This document shows, piece by piece, positions 1-8,222 of a stretch of DNA of 64,000 bases; within the stretch, counting starts at the first letter, position 1, and the number at the start of each line of letters is the position of its first letter. Origin of the DNA: Thermoplasmatales archaeon (GTDB lineage Archaea; Thermoplasmatota; Thermoplasmata; Thermoplasmatales; Thermoplasmataceae). The position numbers were made by a program, and so were the translations under genes. The notes under the pieces were generated by a model. It was given only the letters and a program-made list of their open reading frames with translations, was not told the origin of the DNA and searched no databases. The stretch spans positions 496,001 through 560,000 of the forward strand of contig CP060531.1 of NCBI GenBank assembly GCA_016806715.1. The letters run 5' to 3'.

Positions 1-415
1 GTATAAATCATAAATGTTTCAAGGGAAAGATACTAACCAATATTCAGGGCTGGATCAACCGGGAAACTGGTTCCGGTCGGTAAACTTACAGGCAGTGTGA
101 TGTTTGATAGTGCAGTGTCGTTGGTAACGTTAAGTGCATTACCATCCAAGACATAAATACAGCTTGTTTCAGGATCAAACGAGATTCAACTGATGAAGTT
201 ACACTGTGCTTTTACTCCGATTGTAGTGGCCATGCTGTTTGTGCAGGTATTAATGACCAACACGGACAGTGTAGATTCCTCATCACTAACAAAGTAAACA
301 TTGTCGTTGACGGGATCAAAAAGACCCATAGAAGTATTAGCCGGTACGCTTATTGTATGAAAAACAGTGGAACTGCCATAGTTTTAAACGTAGAGCATAT
401 TGGCATAAAATGAGG
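1..415 (-). pseudogene. Relic of a YVTN-type beta-propeller surface protein
   Basis: Read on the minus strand, this stretch encodes beta-propeller-like segments, including MLYV followed by NYGSS, then FDPVNDNVYFVSD, and further on FDPETSCIYVLDGN. This is the blade pattern of YVTN-repeat extracytoplasmic proteins, common on the surface of Thermoplasmata. The frame is broken by an in-frame TGA at 186-188 and by a one-base shift near 388, between MLYV and NYGSS. The 3' end lies beyond the window edge. It is probably a dead fragment of a larger secreted protein; the family call rests on the repeat pattern only. Confidence 0.55.
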
Positions 416-459
416 GAGGATATCAGTTTATTATCTCCATTTTTTCTGGCGACACGCTA

Positions 460-1485
460 CTAGAGCAGCAGGTTCTCAATGTTCAGCCCATGCCCATTTT
501 GTTTGTCTTTCGAGGCAAGTAATTTTTTGTACTGGTTGACAGTATGCATCTCGGGCATGTCCACGAGTTCACCCGATTCCAGTTTCTCCACTATTTCCCT
601 GACGCCTTCTTCAATAGATATCTTCGCTTCGAATCCCAACTCTTCCTTTGCCCTCCTGAAGGAAGCCCTGTAAGACCTGGTATCCGGGTCACCGTACCAC
701 TCAATTTCTGACTCAATGCCCACAGCTTTCCTGACTGTTTCCGCCAGATCGCTCAGTTTAACGTTCAGCTTGTCCGATCCAATGTTGTATATCTTTCCTG
801 AAACAGTCTCGGGTTCCGATTCAAGCGTTTGTAAAAGTGCTGCAGAAATATCCTTGATATGAACAAACGGCCTGTACTGGGTGCCATCCCTCATCAGGCG
901 CACCTTCCTGTCTTTATAGGCATACACTGTCATGGCATTTATTGCAATGTCCAGCCTCATCCTCTTGGAATAACCGAACGCTGTTGCCAGTCTCAGAGCA
1001 GTGGCGGTGAAGTTCCTGTCTGCTATTTTAGTGTTATCCTCCTCGACTGCAACATTGGCCTGGGCATATGCGGTGAGGGGATTGGTAGGGGTATTCTCAT
1101 CCGCTATAGAGTCAAGAAAGCCATACACACTACAAGATGAGGAAACAACATACCTGGAAACCCCAAGCTTTTTTGCAAGTCTTGCTACCCTGACCCTGCC
1201 AAGATAATTGATGTCCCAAGTCTTAATGGGGTCCAGGTCGCCACTGGGATCATTGGAAAGAGCAGCAAGATCGATGACGCCATCGTGTCCTTTCAGCAGG
1301 TTTGGATCAAAGTACCTGATGTCACCGGTTATGAAGTTACACCCCATATCCCGGTACTCGCTTTCAACATCATCATAGTTAAGGAATTTTCTGTCTATAA
1401 CCGTGACCTTGTGCCCCTTCTCAACAAGCATCGGCACGAGAGCCCTGCCTATATATCCTGCTCCTCCGGTTACAAAGATTTTCAT
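460..1485 (-). CDS. NAD-dependent nucleotide-sugar epimerase/dehydratase (extended SDR)
   Basis: A 341-residue extended short-chain dehydrogenase. The N-terminus carries the NAD-binding glycine motif GGAGYIG (residues 7-13), followed by a SSSCSVYG strand and a C-terminal substrate domain. Enzymes of this family act in the cytoplasm on nucleotide-activated sugars. It is the last gene of a four-gene sugar operon: its ATG overlaps the rfbC stop codon (ATGA). The usual catalytic YxxxK appears as YAQAN, with Asn in place of Lys. The substrate cannot be told; it does not look like RmlB, so it is probably a 4-epimerase, a reductase or a divergent relative. Confidence 0.85.
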   Translation of the reverse strand: MKIFVTGGAGYIGRALVPMLVEKGHKVTVIDRKFLNYDDVESEYRDMGCNFITGDIRYFDPNLLKGHDGVIDLAALSNDPSGDLDPIKTWDINYLGRVRVARLAKKLGVSRYVVSSSCSVYGFLDSIADENTPTNPLTAYAQANVAVEEDNTKIADRNFTATALRLATAFGYSKRMRLDIAINAMTVYAYKDRKVRLMRDGTQYRPFVHIKDISAALLQTLESEPETVSGKIYNIGSDKLNVKLSDLAETVRKAVGIESEIEWYGDPDTRSYRASFRRAKEELGFEAKISIEEGVREIVEKLESGELVDMPEMHTVNQYKKLLASKDKQNGHGLNIENLLL

Positions 1486-2045
1486 TGTCTATCACCATAT
1501 TCGAATACATTCTTAATTTCCTTCAGCCCTGGCCACTTTGTATCCTTCTCAGATATAACCGGCTTATCAAAAGGCCACTCCACTCCGACATCAGGGTCAT
1601 TCCATATCAACCCTCCCTCGGAATTTTTGTTATACTCCGACGTTGCCTTGTACAGCACCACTGCATCTGTCAAAGCAAGAAATCCGTGAGCGAAGCCTTC
1701 CGGCACCCACAGAATCAGATGGTTCTCCGAAGATAGTTCTCTGGATACATACTTCCCATATGTAGGGGACCCTGCCCTAACATCCACAGCAACATCAATT
1801 ATCTTACCATGTACTACCCGCATCAGTTTTCCCTGGGAATATGGCGGTTTCTGGAAATGCAATCCCCTCAAAGTACCCGCAACTGAAAAAGAATGGTTAT
1901 CCTGCCTGAAATACCTCTTTATGCCCATGCCAGAGAAGTCGGACTCCTTGAAAGACTCCAGAAAGTAACCTCGTTCGTCTGGAAACGCAATGGGTTCAAT
2001 AACCTTGACGTCAGGGATTTCTGTGTTAGTTAGCTTGAATGGCAT
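1482..2045 (-). CDS. rfbC: dTDP-4-dehydrorhamnose 3,5-epimerase
   Basis: A 187-residue RmlC-type cupin, the typical family length. The N-terminal part has the signature PDERGYFLESF and the core LRGLHFQKPPYSQGKL, which contains the conserved active-site histidine; WVPEGFAHGFLAL is the second cupin signature. The enzyme epimerises C3 and C5 of dTDP-4-keto-6-deoxyglucose. It lies 38 bp downstream of rfbD, and its stop overlaps the start of the next epimerase gene, consistent with one transcript. The product probably feeds surface polysaccharide or protein glycosylation. Confidence 0.95.
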   Translation of the reverse strand: MPFKLTNTEIPDVKVIEPIAFPDERGYFLESFKESDFSGMGIKRYFRQDNHSFSVAGTLRGLHFQKPPYSQGKLMRVVHGKIIDVAVDVRAGSPTYGKYVSRELSSENHLILWVPEGFAHGFLALTDAVVLYKATSEYNKNSEGGLIWNDPDVGVEWPFDKPVISEKDTKWPGLKEIKNVFEYGDRQ

Positions 2046-2083
2046 GTCTGTGTATCGTCAAGCAATATATGAATTTTGCAAAA

Positions 2084-2920
2084 TCACTTATCCACCGTTT
2101 TCCGGAATTGCTCAAGATTTGATTTGACCGAATAGAAATCAGTATTGAGCAAGGACTTCGCCTTTTCTATGTTAAGAGAGGAGTCAAAAGGTCTTCTCGC
2201 CACCATCGTTTTAACTTCGCCAGGCTCTCTTATCAGGTCTTTAGGCAGATCAAAGAATTCAGCAATCTGGATTGCCAGGTCATTTCTTGATATTCTTTCA
2301 CCAGCAACGTTTATTATGCCTCTCTGTCCGAGAGAAACGAGATCCCGTATTGCCGCTGCAAGGTTCCTTGCGTGTATTGGAGAGTAATACCCTGGTATAG
2401 CGTTAACTGTTTTTCCCTCACTGAGTGTATTATAAACGAACCTTGGAAAATTACTAGTATGACCAAACACTCCCGATGTCCTGACTATAAGCGAATTCTC
2501 ATATGAATCCGCAAAGACATCGCCAACCAGTTTTGACAGTCCATAGTAGTTAATCGGGTTCGGGAAATCACATTCAGAATAATTGCCTTCATTTCCATCA
2601 AAAATGTAATCTGTGGACACATGCACAAATGGTATTCCAAGCGATCTTGAGCACGAGGCCATGGTCCCAACCGAAAGGCCGTTGACCTTATAGGCATAGC
2701 CTTTCTCCCTTTCACACCTGTCAACATTTGCAAGAGCTGAAGCGTTTATGAGCAGATCAGGGTCAATGGAGATTATTTTCCTTTCCAACTCCCCCATGTT
2801 TACTGCATCAACTTGAAATTCGCCTGAATTTCCATGGTAAAGTTTGATCGATTCAGGATACAGTTCTGAAAGCTCTCTGCCAAGCTGTCCGCCGGCACCG
2901 ATAATAAGAATTCTGTCCAA
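2084..2920 (-). CDS. rfbD: dTDP-4-dehydrorhamnose reductase
   Basis: A 278-residue SDR of the RmlD family. It has the nucleotide-binding motif IGAGGQLGREL near the N-terminus and the catalytic pair in NYYGLSK (YxxxK). It reduces dTDP-4-keto-rhamnose to dTDP-rhamnose. The start is a TTG (2918-2920) preceded by an AGGTGAT ribosome-binding site, 10 bp after the rfbA stop, so it is translated as an internal operon gene. It is the only gene of the sugar operon with a visible Shine-Dalgarno sequence. Confidence 0.93.
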   Translation of the reverse strand: MDRILIIGAGGQLGRELSELYPESIKLYHGNSGEFQVDAVNMGELERKIISIDPDLLINASALANVDRCEREKGYAYKVNGLSVGTMASCSRSLGIPFVHVSTDYIFDGNEGNYSECDFPNPINYYGLSKLVGDVFADSYENSLIVRTSGVFGHTSNFPRFVYNTLSEGKTVNAIPGYYSPIHARNLAAAIRDLVSLGQRGIINVAGERISRNDLAIQIAEFFDLPKDLIREPGEVKTMVARRPFDSSLNIEKAKSLLNTDFYSVKSNLEQFRKTVDK

Positions 2921-2930
2921 GATAAATCAC

Positions 2931-3998
2931 CTACAACTTGACACGTGAATCCCTGCCAAGTACAAAGGTGTATCCTGCAGTAACGGATTTACCATGCTCG
3001 ATGACTACATTGGGTCCAATGAGGCTACTGATCATTCTGTTTCCGTTGGGTAAGGATATCTGGGCATTGTCCATGACAATTGAGTCGTCAATTTCGCTAC
3101 TGCTGATAACACACTTTCTTCCTATGCTTGTATATGGTCCTATCCTGCTGCTTTCAATCCTGGAACCACTGCCGATGAAGCATGGACCCTGTATGATAGA
3201 ATCATCAGATACGGTTGCCCCTTCCTCTATATTTACCCTCCCAAGGATCTTTGCGCTGGTCTTTATGCTGGAATGGTTCTCGGGAAGCTTGTCCATAACC
3301 ATCCTGTTGCAATCGAGGAACTCATCGACTGTTCCAGTATCTTTCCACCAGCCATGGATAACTGAATACGTAACTCTGCTTCCCTCGGTTATAAGGTTCT
3401 GTATTGCATCGGTAATTTCGAGTTCTCCCCTGGCGGAGGGCTTTAGCTTCTCAATGATAGGAAAAATCTTCTGGTTAAGGAAATAAACACCTGCTATGGC
3501 TAAGTTTGACCTGGGTTCCTTTGGCTTCTCCACCAGCCTGATTATTTTCTTTCCTTCCACCTCGGCGATTCCAAACCTTTTAGGGTCATTCACCGGTGTC
3601 AAAGCTATAAGGGCGTCGTAATTTTTAGAATCATACTCTTCATAGAGGGATGTGAAACCATTCTGAAAGTAATTGTCTCCGAGCGCTACGACAAATTCAT
3701 CATTTCCCACAAAATCAGATACCATGCCGATGGCATGAGCTATTCCCAGGGGCTTACCCTGATAAGTGTAAGATATCTTGACTCCCCACCTGCTGCCATC
3801 TCCGTAATATTCCTGCACTTCCCTGCCGCCGACCTCGCCGATAATGACATTTATGTCTTTTATTCCCAACTCTATGATATTATTTAGAACGTATTCACTG
3901 ACAGGTTTACCAGCGATTGGCAGCAGTTGCTTGACATCGGTATAGGTCAGTGGTCTAAGCCTTGTTCCACTTCCACCATGGAGAATAACACCTTTCAT
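2931..3998 (-). CDS. rfbA: Glucose-1-phosphate thymidylyltransferase, long archaeal form
   Basis: The N-terminal nucleotidyltransferase domain begins MKGVILHGGSGTRLRPLT (pyrophosphorylase signature GGxGTRLxP) and also carries ALGDNYF and VEKPKEPRS. The C-terminal third has isoleucine-patch beta-helix repeats (SIIQGPCFIGSGSRI, IGPYTSIG), as in the long archaeal RmlA/GlmU-like enzymes. It makes dTDP-glucose from Glc-1-P and dTTP. A GTG 13 codons upstream (4037) is open, but the TATA box lies over it; ATG at 3998 is about 28 nt from the TATA box and gives a leaderless transcript. First gene of the sugar operon. Confidence 0.92.
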   Translation of the reverse strand: MKGVILHGGSGTRLRPLTYTDVKQLLPIAGKPVSEYVLNNIIELGIKDINVIIGEVGGREVQEYYGDGSRWGVKISYTYQGKPLGIAHAIGMVSDFVGNDEFVVALGDNYFQNGFTSLYEEYDSKNYDALIALTPVNDPKRFGIAEVEGKKIIRLVEKPKEPRSNLAIAGVYFLNQKIFPIIEKLKPSARGELEITDAIQNLITEGSRVTYSVIHGWWKDTGTVDEFLDCNRMVMDKLPENHSSIKTSAKILGRVNIEEGATVSDDSIIQGPCFIGSGSRIESSRIGPYTSIGRKCVISSSEIDDSIVMDNAQISLPNGNRMISSLIGPNVVIEHGKSVTAGYTFVLGRDSRVKL

Positions 3999-4020
3999 TC
4001 TATTCTCCCAAGCGATAGAG

Positions 4021-4034
4021 GATATATTATTTTT
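4021..4034 (-). promoter_or_regulatory. TATA box of the rfb operon
   Basis: Minus strand reads AAAAATAATATATC, centred about 28 nt upstream of the ATG at 3998. The spacing suits a leaderless archaeal promoter and decides the rfbA start. Confidence 0.6.
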
Positions 4035-4165
4035 CACTCTCCTTCATTGCACTGATACTTTACTACCGTGTATACAATCTGCTCATGGAACACGATGCAG
4101 TGAAAAGGTATTCTCCTTTATATAGGCTCAGCCTATGATCATATACGGCGTCCAACAAGGATGAG

Positions 4166-4516
4166 ATGTCAAGGGTCACGGACCACATGGCCAATGAGCG
4201 TACATACCTGGCATGGGTACGCACGGGAATAACCATAATGGCTCTTGGTTTCGTTGTGGCAAAGTTCGGGATTATAATCAGGGAACTTGTGCCTAATGCA
4301 CCCGCCACATCCTATCATTTATCAGCAGCAATTGGCATCGCTCTTGTTGTGGCCGGTGGATTCATGCAGGTCCTTGCACTACGCAGTTTCCTGCGGAATA
4401 GAGCAAGCATAGAAAGAGGGACATTTGAGCCATCCACAGCAGGGGAAATTTCGGCTGGAATAATCACCCTTCTTATCGCTGTTTTGCTGATAGTATATCT
4501 CATCATAACTCTCTGA
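4166..4516 (+). CDS. DUF202 family small membrane protein
   Basis: A 116-residue membrane protein with the DUF202 hallmark ANERTYLAWVRTG at residues 9-21, followed by three hydrophobic segments (about residues 22-40, 50-72 and 92-115). The family is found in bacteria and archaea (YidH-like) and has no firmly established function. It is transcribed divergently from rfbA. A TTTATATA stretch near 4116-4123 lies about 45 nt upstream of the ATG. No partner gene is evident. Confidence 0.85.
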   Translation: MSRVTDHMANERTYLAWVRTGITIMALGFVVAKFGIIIRELVPNAPATSYHLSAAIGIALVVAGGFMQVLALRSFLRNRASIERGTFEPSTAGEISAGIITLLIAVLLIVYLIITL

Positions 4517-4732
4517 TTGTAACAATCGGTTCCTTCGCCTTATTGTCTATCATTTAGGCTATTTCAGCCTTCATGCACAGTTACTGGGACAGATGAAGAC
4601 TCTTGCTTTAACAGTCATTGCACTTTTATTACAGTTAGCTCCAGTTGTGGATAAATTTAGGAATTAAACTATTGTTTTGTGCCTAAATTTCTATTCTGAA
4701 AACATTTTACTTTGGTTATCGGAGAAACCAAA

Positions 4733-5965
4733 TTACAGCTGCATCACCGTGTCGGAAGATAAAACTTCGGTCATCCTTCGGGAGAACATGTTGCTCAAAA
4801 ATACGTAAAATACAGCCACCACCAGGGTACCGATGCCTATATACGTCCAGTACAGTGCCGCAATGTTCTGCAGTATGAAAAGTAAATAAAGCCCTATTAT
4901 AGCGCCAGCAAACCCTCCAAAACTTGTATACAGGTTGTAGACCCCTACATACGACCCCCTCATGTTTGCAGGTGCCATGGTAGTAATTATGCTCTGTGTG
5001 GTCGGTGAAAGCAAATCCTCCCCAAAGGTGGAAATTGTCATGAACACAACCAGGATGAGGAATACCGGCGATGATGTCAGTATGAAGAAGGAAATGGCAT
5101 AGAAAAGAGTTCCAACTCCTCTCCACATCATCGGGTTGCCGAATTTTGTCATCAGCCTCAGAAATGGGAACTGAAGGGCAACAACTAAAGCGCCATTAAG
5201 CGCCCAGACATAACCGAGATAAGAGTATGGGAGATTCTCGATCACTATGGTATACACAGTAAAGGAGGACCCTCTCTGCCGCATGAACACGCCGAGGATT
5301 ATGCCTATTATTATAAAGAAGACGAAGAACCTGTCCTGCCCGTACGCCTTCCTGAGATCACCCTTCATCATGGGTTTATGATCAGCAGGAACGTACGTCT
5401 CCTTGAAAAGAGCATAAAGCATTACTATCTCCACTACGGTGACCACAGCCGAGACAAGAAAAATGTACTGTAACCCATAGTATGCAAGGTACGCTCCCAA
5501 AAGTGGGCCAATCGCTATTCCAAGGTTTGCCATTATTCTCATGACAGTATAACCAGAGAGCCTGTCGCTCACCGAAGTAACGTCTGCAACAGCAGCCTGG
5601 ACAGCCGGGTACTGTATGGAATTGATTATTATTGTTCCGTACCATGATGCCAGTAACGGGATGAAATAATAAGGCACTGCAATGGTGTAAAATATCAGGA
5701 GGTAGAAGATGACTGCAGGAATCTGGGAATAGACAAGTATAGTCCTCCTGCCGACCTTATCTGTGAGTATGCCTGAGTAATACTGCACAAATGCCATCAG
5801 CAGCGTTGCGAATCCAAGAAAGAGGCCGGTTTCTATAAAGTCAACATGGTAAACAATTATGAATATAAGTGGAACGAAAATGAAGGATGAACCTCTTCCA
5901 AAGGCTCTTATGAACCTTGTCGCGCTTAAGATCCAGATCCTTCTGTCCAGACCATGTACCTTGTA
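4733..5965 (-). CDS. MFS transporter; N-terminus encoded but without a start codon
   Basis: A major facilitator superfamily permease. The loop-2/3-type motif GILTDKVGRRTILVYS follows helix 2, and further helices alternate to the C-terminus. The first in-frame ATG is at 5797, but the frame upstream clearly encodes helix 1 (RFIRAFGRGSSFIFVPLIF) preceded by YKVHGLDRRIW. The frame is open up to a TAA at 6011-6013 and contains no ATG, GTG or TTG before 5797. Full length would be about 410 residues, normal for MFS. Either a non-canonical start is used, or the start was lost by a small mutation. Substrate unknown; the upstream end given is an estimate. Confidence 0.75.
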   Translation of the reverse strand, partial: YKVHGLDRRIWILSATRFIRAFGRGSSFIFVPLIFIIVYHVDFIETGLFLGFATLLMAFVQYYSGILTDKVGRRTILVYSQIPAVIFYLLIFYTIAVPYYFIPLLASWYGTIIINSIQYPAVQAAVADVTSVSDRLSGYTVMRIMANLGIAIGPLLGAYLAYYGLQYIFLVSAVVTVVEIVMLYALFKETYVPADHKPMMKGDLRKAYGQDRFFVFFIIIGIILGVFMRQRGSSFTVYTIVIENLPYSYLGYVWALNGALVVALQFPFLRLMTKFGNPMMWRGVGTLFYAISFFILTSSPVFLILVVFMTISTFGEDLLSPTTQSIITTMAPANMRGSYVGVYNLYTSFGGFAGAIIGLYLLFILQNIAALYWTYIGIGTLVVAVFYVFLSNMFSRRMTEVLSSDTVMQL

Positions 5966-6252
5966 TGCATAAGGAGAATTTGTCGTTCTAGCTGTATGAC
6001 AGATTACTACTTAACTGAATCTTTCAGGGATAAACAACATGCATTTGATTAGATAGTGTACAGGAATGGCTGTAAAAATGAAGAGGTCCGGCATAATTCA
6101 GTTTTGAGAGGTAAGAAAACACAGGTTCAAATGAGGTTGACTGGAAAAGTGTTATGTCAAAAGATAGAGGGATTGACCAGATTATGATACCATTTCGAAG
6201 TGGGCTGAGGGTATCATGGAAAAAATAGCCTCCGCAAAATAAAAAAATGTGG

Positions 6253-7392
6253 CTAATTTTCAAAAATATCATCCTGTTTTTCAATCCATTCAACCTCGTC
6301 CCTGCGTATTATCTGGGCAGGAATTTCCAGTTTGTTCCGGATTTTATCCCTGATCAGTGATGCACTGAACCTCAATACGTGATCGAGGCCATGAGGGCAG
6401 TTGTTTATGGTGGTGATCCAGCCACATGAATTGCAATAAACTACCTCTTCAAAGGGGAGGATTTCTATTCCAAGATCATCAAAACTTAGTAAGTTCTCCT
6501 GTGCAGCATATGGTTTATAAAAATTGCCGGTACCGGCATGATCTCTCCCAACTATGAAATGAGTGCAACCAAAATTCTTCCTCATTATCGCGTGTAATAC
6601 GGCTTCCCTGGGTCCTGCGTAATACATCTCATAATTCAGGGTGGAAAATAAAACATTCTCTGCGGCATAATATGAATCCAGCACCAGTTGGTATGCCCCC
6701 AATATTATCTCATCCCTGAAGTCTCCTCTCTTTTTCTTTCCTATAACCGGATTTATGAATAAGCCATCCACAAAATTAAGTGCTGATTTCTGTATGTATT
6801 CATGCCCCAGATGAGGAATATTCCGTGTTTGGAATGCAGCTATTTTTTTCCAGGACTTTTTAGCGAATGCTTCCCTAGTTTGGGCTGGAGACAGAAAGTA
6901 TTCTGAGAATGGCAGAGGTTCTCCCGATATACTGACAAGCTTTCCTGATACCAATTTCTGTCCCATTTCCAGTGTTCTCATCACTCCCGGATGCCCGGGG
7001 TCATTTGTGCCAAATATTTTTTTGCAAAATTCACTTTTGTCGAAATCCCATATATCGTCTACCAACATCTCAGCAAGAATGCTGCCGTTCCGCGTAAGGT
7101 TGATCAGATCCCCTTTGGAAATCGCATACCTCGAAGGGTCTATGTCAAGCACTATGGGTATTGACCAAGGTATCCCGTTCTCCAGCCTCTGATTCTGCAA
7201 TATGCTCATATAATCGTTGTAGCTGCTGAAGGAAGACAATGGGCTGTAGACCCCTGTCTTAATAAGAAAGAGGTTTACTGCGGTTCTGGAATCTACCTCC
7301 ACGGATTGAGCCTTCTGGTCATGTGAGGAAGCCTTTAAATCAGGTAAGTTAACCAGGATACCCCCATGTGGTTTTGCCACCATTTCAATCAT
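6253..7392 (-). CDS. sat: Sulfate adenylyltransferase (ATP sulfurylase)
   Basis: A 379-residue monofunctional ATP sulfurylase that makes adenosine 5'-phosphosulfate (APS) from sulfate and ATP. Signatures present: QTRNIPHLGHEY (QxRNxxHxxH), GRDHAGTGNFY, and a C-terminal cysteine cluster CNSC near a CPHG, a metal-binding feature of archaeal and many bacterial Sat proteins. Its ATG overlaps the end of cysH by 8 bp, so the two are co-transcribed and probably translationally coupled; an alternative ATG lies at 7383. No APS kinase gene is present, which agrees with direct APS reduction by the upstream CysH. Confidence 0.95.
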   Translation of the reverse strand: MIEMVAKPHGGILVNLPDLKASSHDQKAQSVEVDSRTAVNLFLIKTGVYSPLSSFSSYNDYMSILQNQRLENGIPWSIPIVLDIDPSRYAISKGDLINLTRNGSILAEMLVDDIWDFDKSEFCKKIFGTNDPGHPGVMRTLEMGQKLVSGKLVSISGEPLPFSEYFLSPAQTREAFAKKSWKKIAAFQTRNIPHLGHEYIQKSALNFVDGLFINPVIGKKKRGDFRDEIILGAYQLVLDSYYAAENVLFSTLNYEMYYAGPREAVLHAIMRKNFGCTHFIVGRDHAGTGNFYKPYAAQENLLSFDDLGIEILPFEEVVYCNSCGWITTINNCPHGLDHVLRFSASLIRDKIRNKLEIPAQIIRRDEVEWIEKQDDIFEN

Positions 7393-8095
7393 CCTCTCTT
7401 AGTTTTGCATGAAATGGCAAAGAGGTATGAATGCCGCATTCCCTGATGCTGTCTTCCCACCACCATCTGCCGCTCCTTTCATTTTCATTTGGCAAGACCG
7501 CTCTGGTGCACGGAGCACATCCTATACTCTTGTAACCTCTTGCGTAAAGGGCGTTGAATGGTATATCAAAAAGTTTAGTGTATTCCCACACTTCCACGGA
7601 AGTCCAGTTTAGAAGCGGGTTGAATTTCTTCACTCCGTAATGCAGGGTATCCAGCTCCTCCACCTTACTGTATTTTCTTGTGCTCGTCTGATCTAGTCTT
7701 ATTCCAGTCATCCAGGCTGCATATCCAGACAGCAGGTGATTGAGCGGTTCCACTTTCCTGAGTCTGCAACAGAGTTCTCTCAAATAGACGGATTTCCTGA
7801 ACAGGTTGATTCCATTCGTCCTTACCATGTCTTCGATTGAATCCGTCTCCGGGAACAGGATTTCCGGAGTAATTCCATATCTTCCGGCAATCGCATCCAT
7901 GACATCATATGTCTCCTGCGGCAATCGACCAGTGTCCAGCGTGACATGCCTGATTTGAATTTTTTCCCTGGCTATCAAATCCGTTATGACATTGTCCTCC
8001 ACGCTGAAACTGGTCAAGAAAACTACCCTATTCCCAAATTCTCTATTAGCTTTCCGCAGAATTTCAGATGACTCATTTACCCTATCATCAAGCAT
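7385..8095 (-). CDS. cysH: APS/PAPS reductase, 4Fe-4S type
   Basis: A 236-residue CysH-family reductase. The N-terminal PP-loop-like region reads LTSFSVEDN, and TLDTGRLP is the nucleotide-binding strand. A cysteine pair in ELCCRLRK and a CAPC motif (IGCAPCTRAV) together match the CC...CxxC set of iron-sulfur APS reductases. ECGIH near residue 220 carries the catalytic Cys. The iron-sulfur form usually prefers APS to PAPS (family knowledge). It releases AMP and sulfite. First gene of the sat operon; TATA box about 21 nt upstream. Confidence 0.92.
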   Translation of the reverse strand: MLDDRVNESSEILRKANREFGNRVVFLTSFSVEDNVITDLIAREKIQIRHVTLDTGRLPQETYDVMDAIAGRYGITPEILFPETDSIEDMVRTNGINLFRKSVYLRELCCRLRKVEPLNHLLSGYAAWMTGIRLDQTSTRKYSKVEELDTLHYGVKKFNPLLNWTSVEVWEYTKLFDIPFNALYARGYKSIGCAPCTRAVLPNENERSGRWWWEDSIRECGIHTSLPFHAKLREDD

Positions 8096-8108
8096 GCGGA
8101 ATCATCGT

Positions 8109-8123
8109 CTTATTATATATATG
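8109..8123 (-). promoter_or_regulatory. TATA box of cysH-sat
   Basis: Minus strand reads CATATATATAATAAG, centred about 21 nt upstream of the cysH ATG at 8095, giving a near-leaderless mRNA. It directly abuts the 20-bp palindrome at 8124-8143. Confidence 0.6.
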
Positions 8124-8143
8124 AATTTACAAGTATGTAAATT
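8124..8143. promoter_or_regulatory. Perfect palindrome, candidate operator between cysH and comA-like gene
   Basis: AATTTACA-AGTA-TGTAAATT: two perfect 8-bp arms around a 4-nt centre, immediately upstream of the cysH TATA box in the divergent promoter region. Further copies of the half-site occur at 8155-8162 (ATGTAAAT) and 8192-8200. A dimeric winged-helix regulator is the obvious type of binder, and the neighbouring ComA-like protein carries one (inference). Confidence 0.6.
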
Positions 8144-8191
8144 TCCATTAATACATGTAAATAACCGCACTTATTATATCATAAATAGCAA

Positions 8192-8203
8192 AATTTACAT
8201 ATT
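8192..8203 (+). promoter_or_regulatory. Half-site overlapping the TATA-like element of the comA-like gene
   Basis: AATTTACATATT lies about 24 nt upstream of the ATG at 8223, where a TATA box is expected, and repeats the AATTTACA arm of the palindrome at 8124. With ATGTAAAT at 8155-8162 it forms a wide inverted repeat. This arrangement would suit autorepression. Confidence 0.45.
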
Positions 8204-8222
8204 CTTTTTTACTTGCAATCTT

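Noticed and set aside
859-1140. Plus-strand open frames within 479-1689
   Set aside because: They lie antisense to the well-supported epimerase and rfbC genes and show no domain motif.
5382-5645. Alternative minus-strand frames inside the MFS gene
   Set aside because: Shadows of the transporter in another frame; composition rich in Cys/Gly/Trp and without family features.
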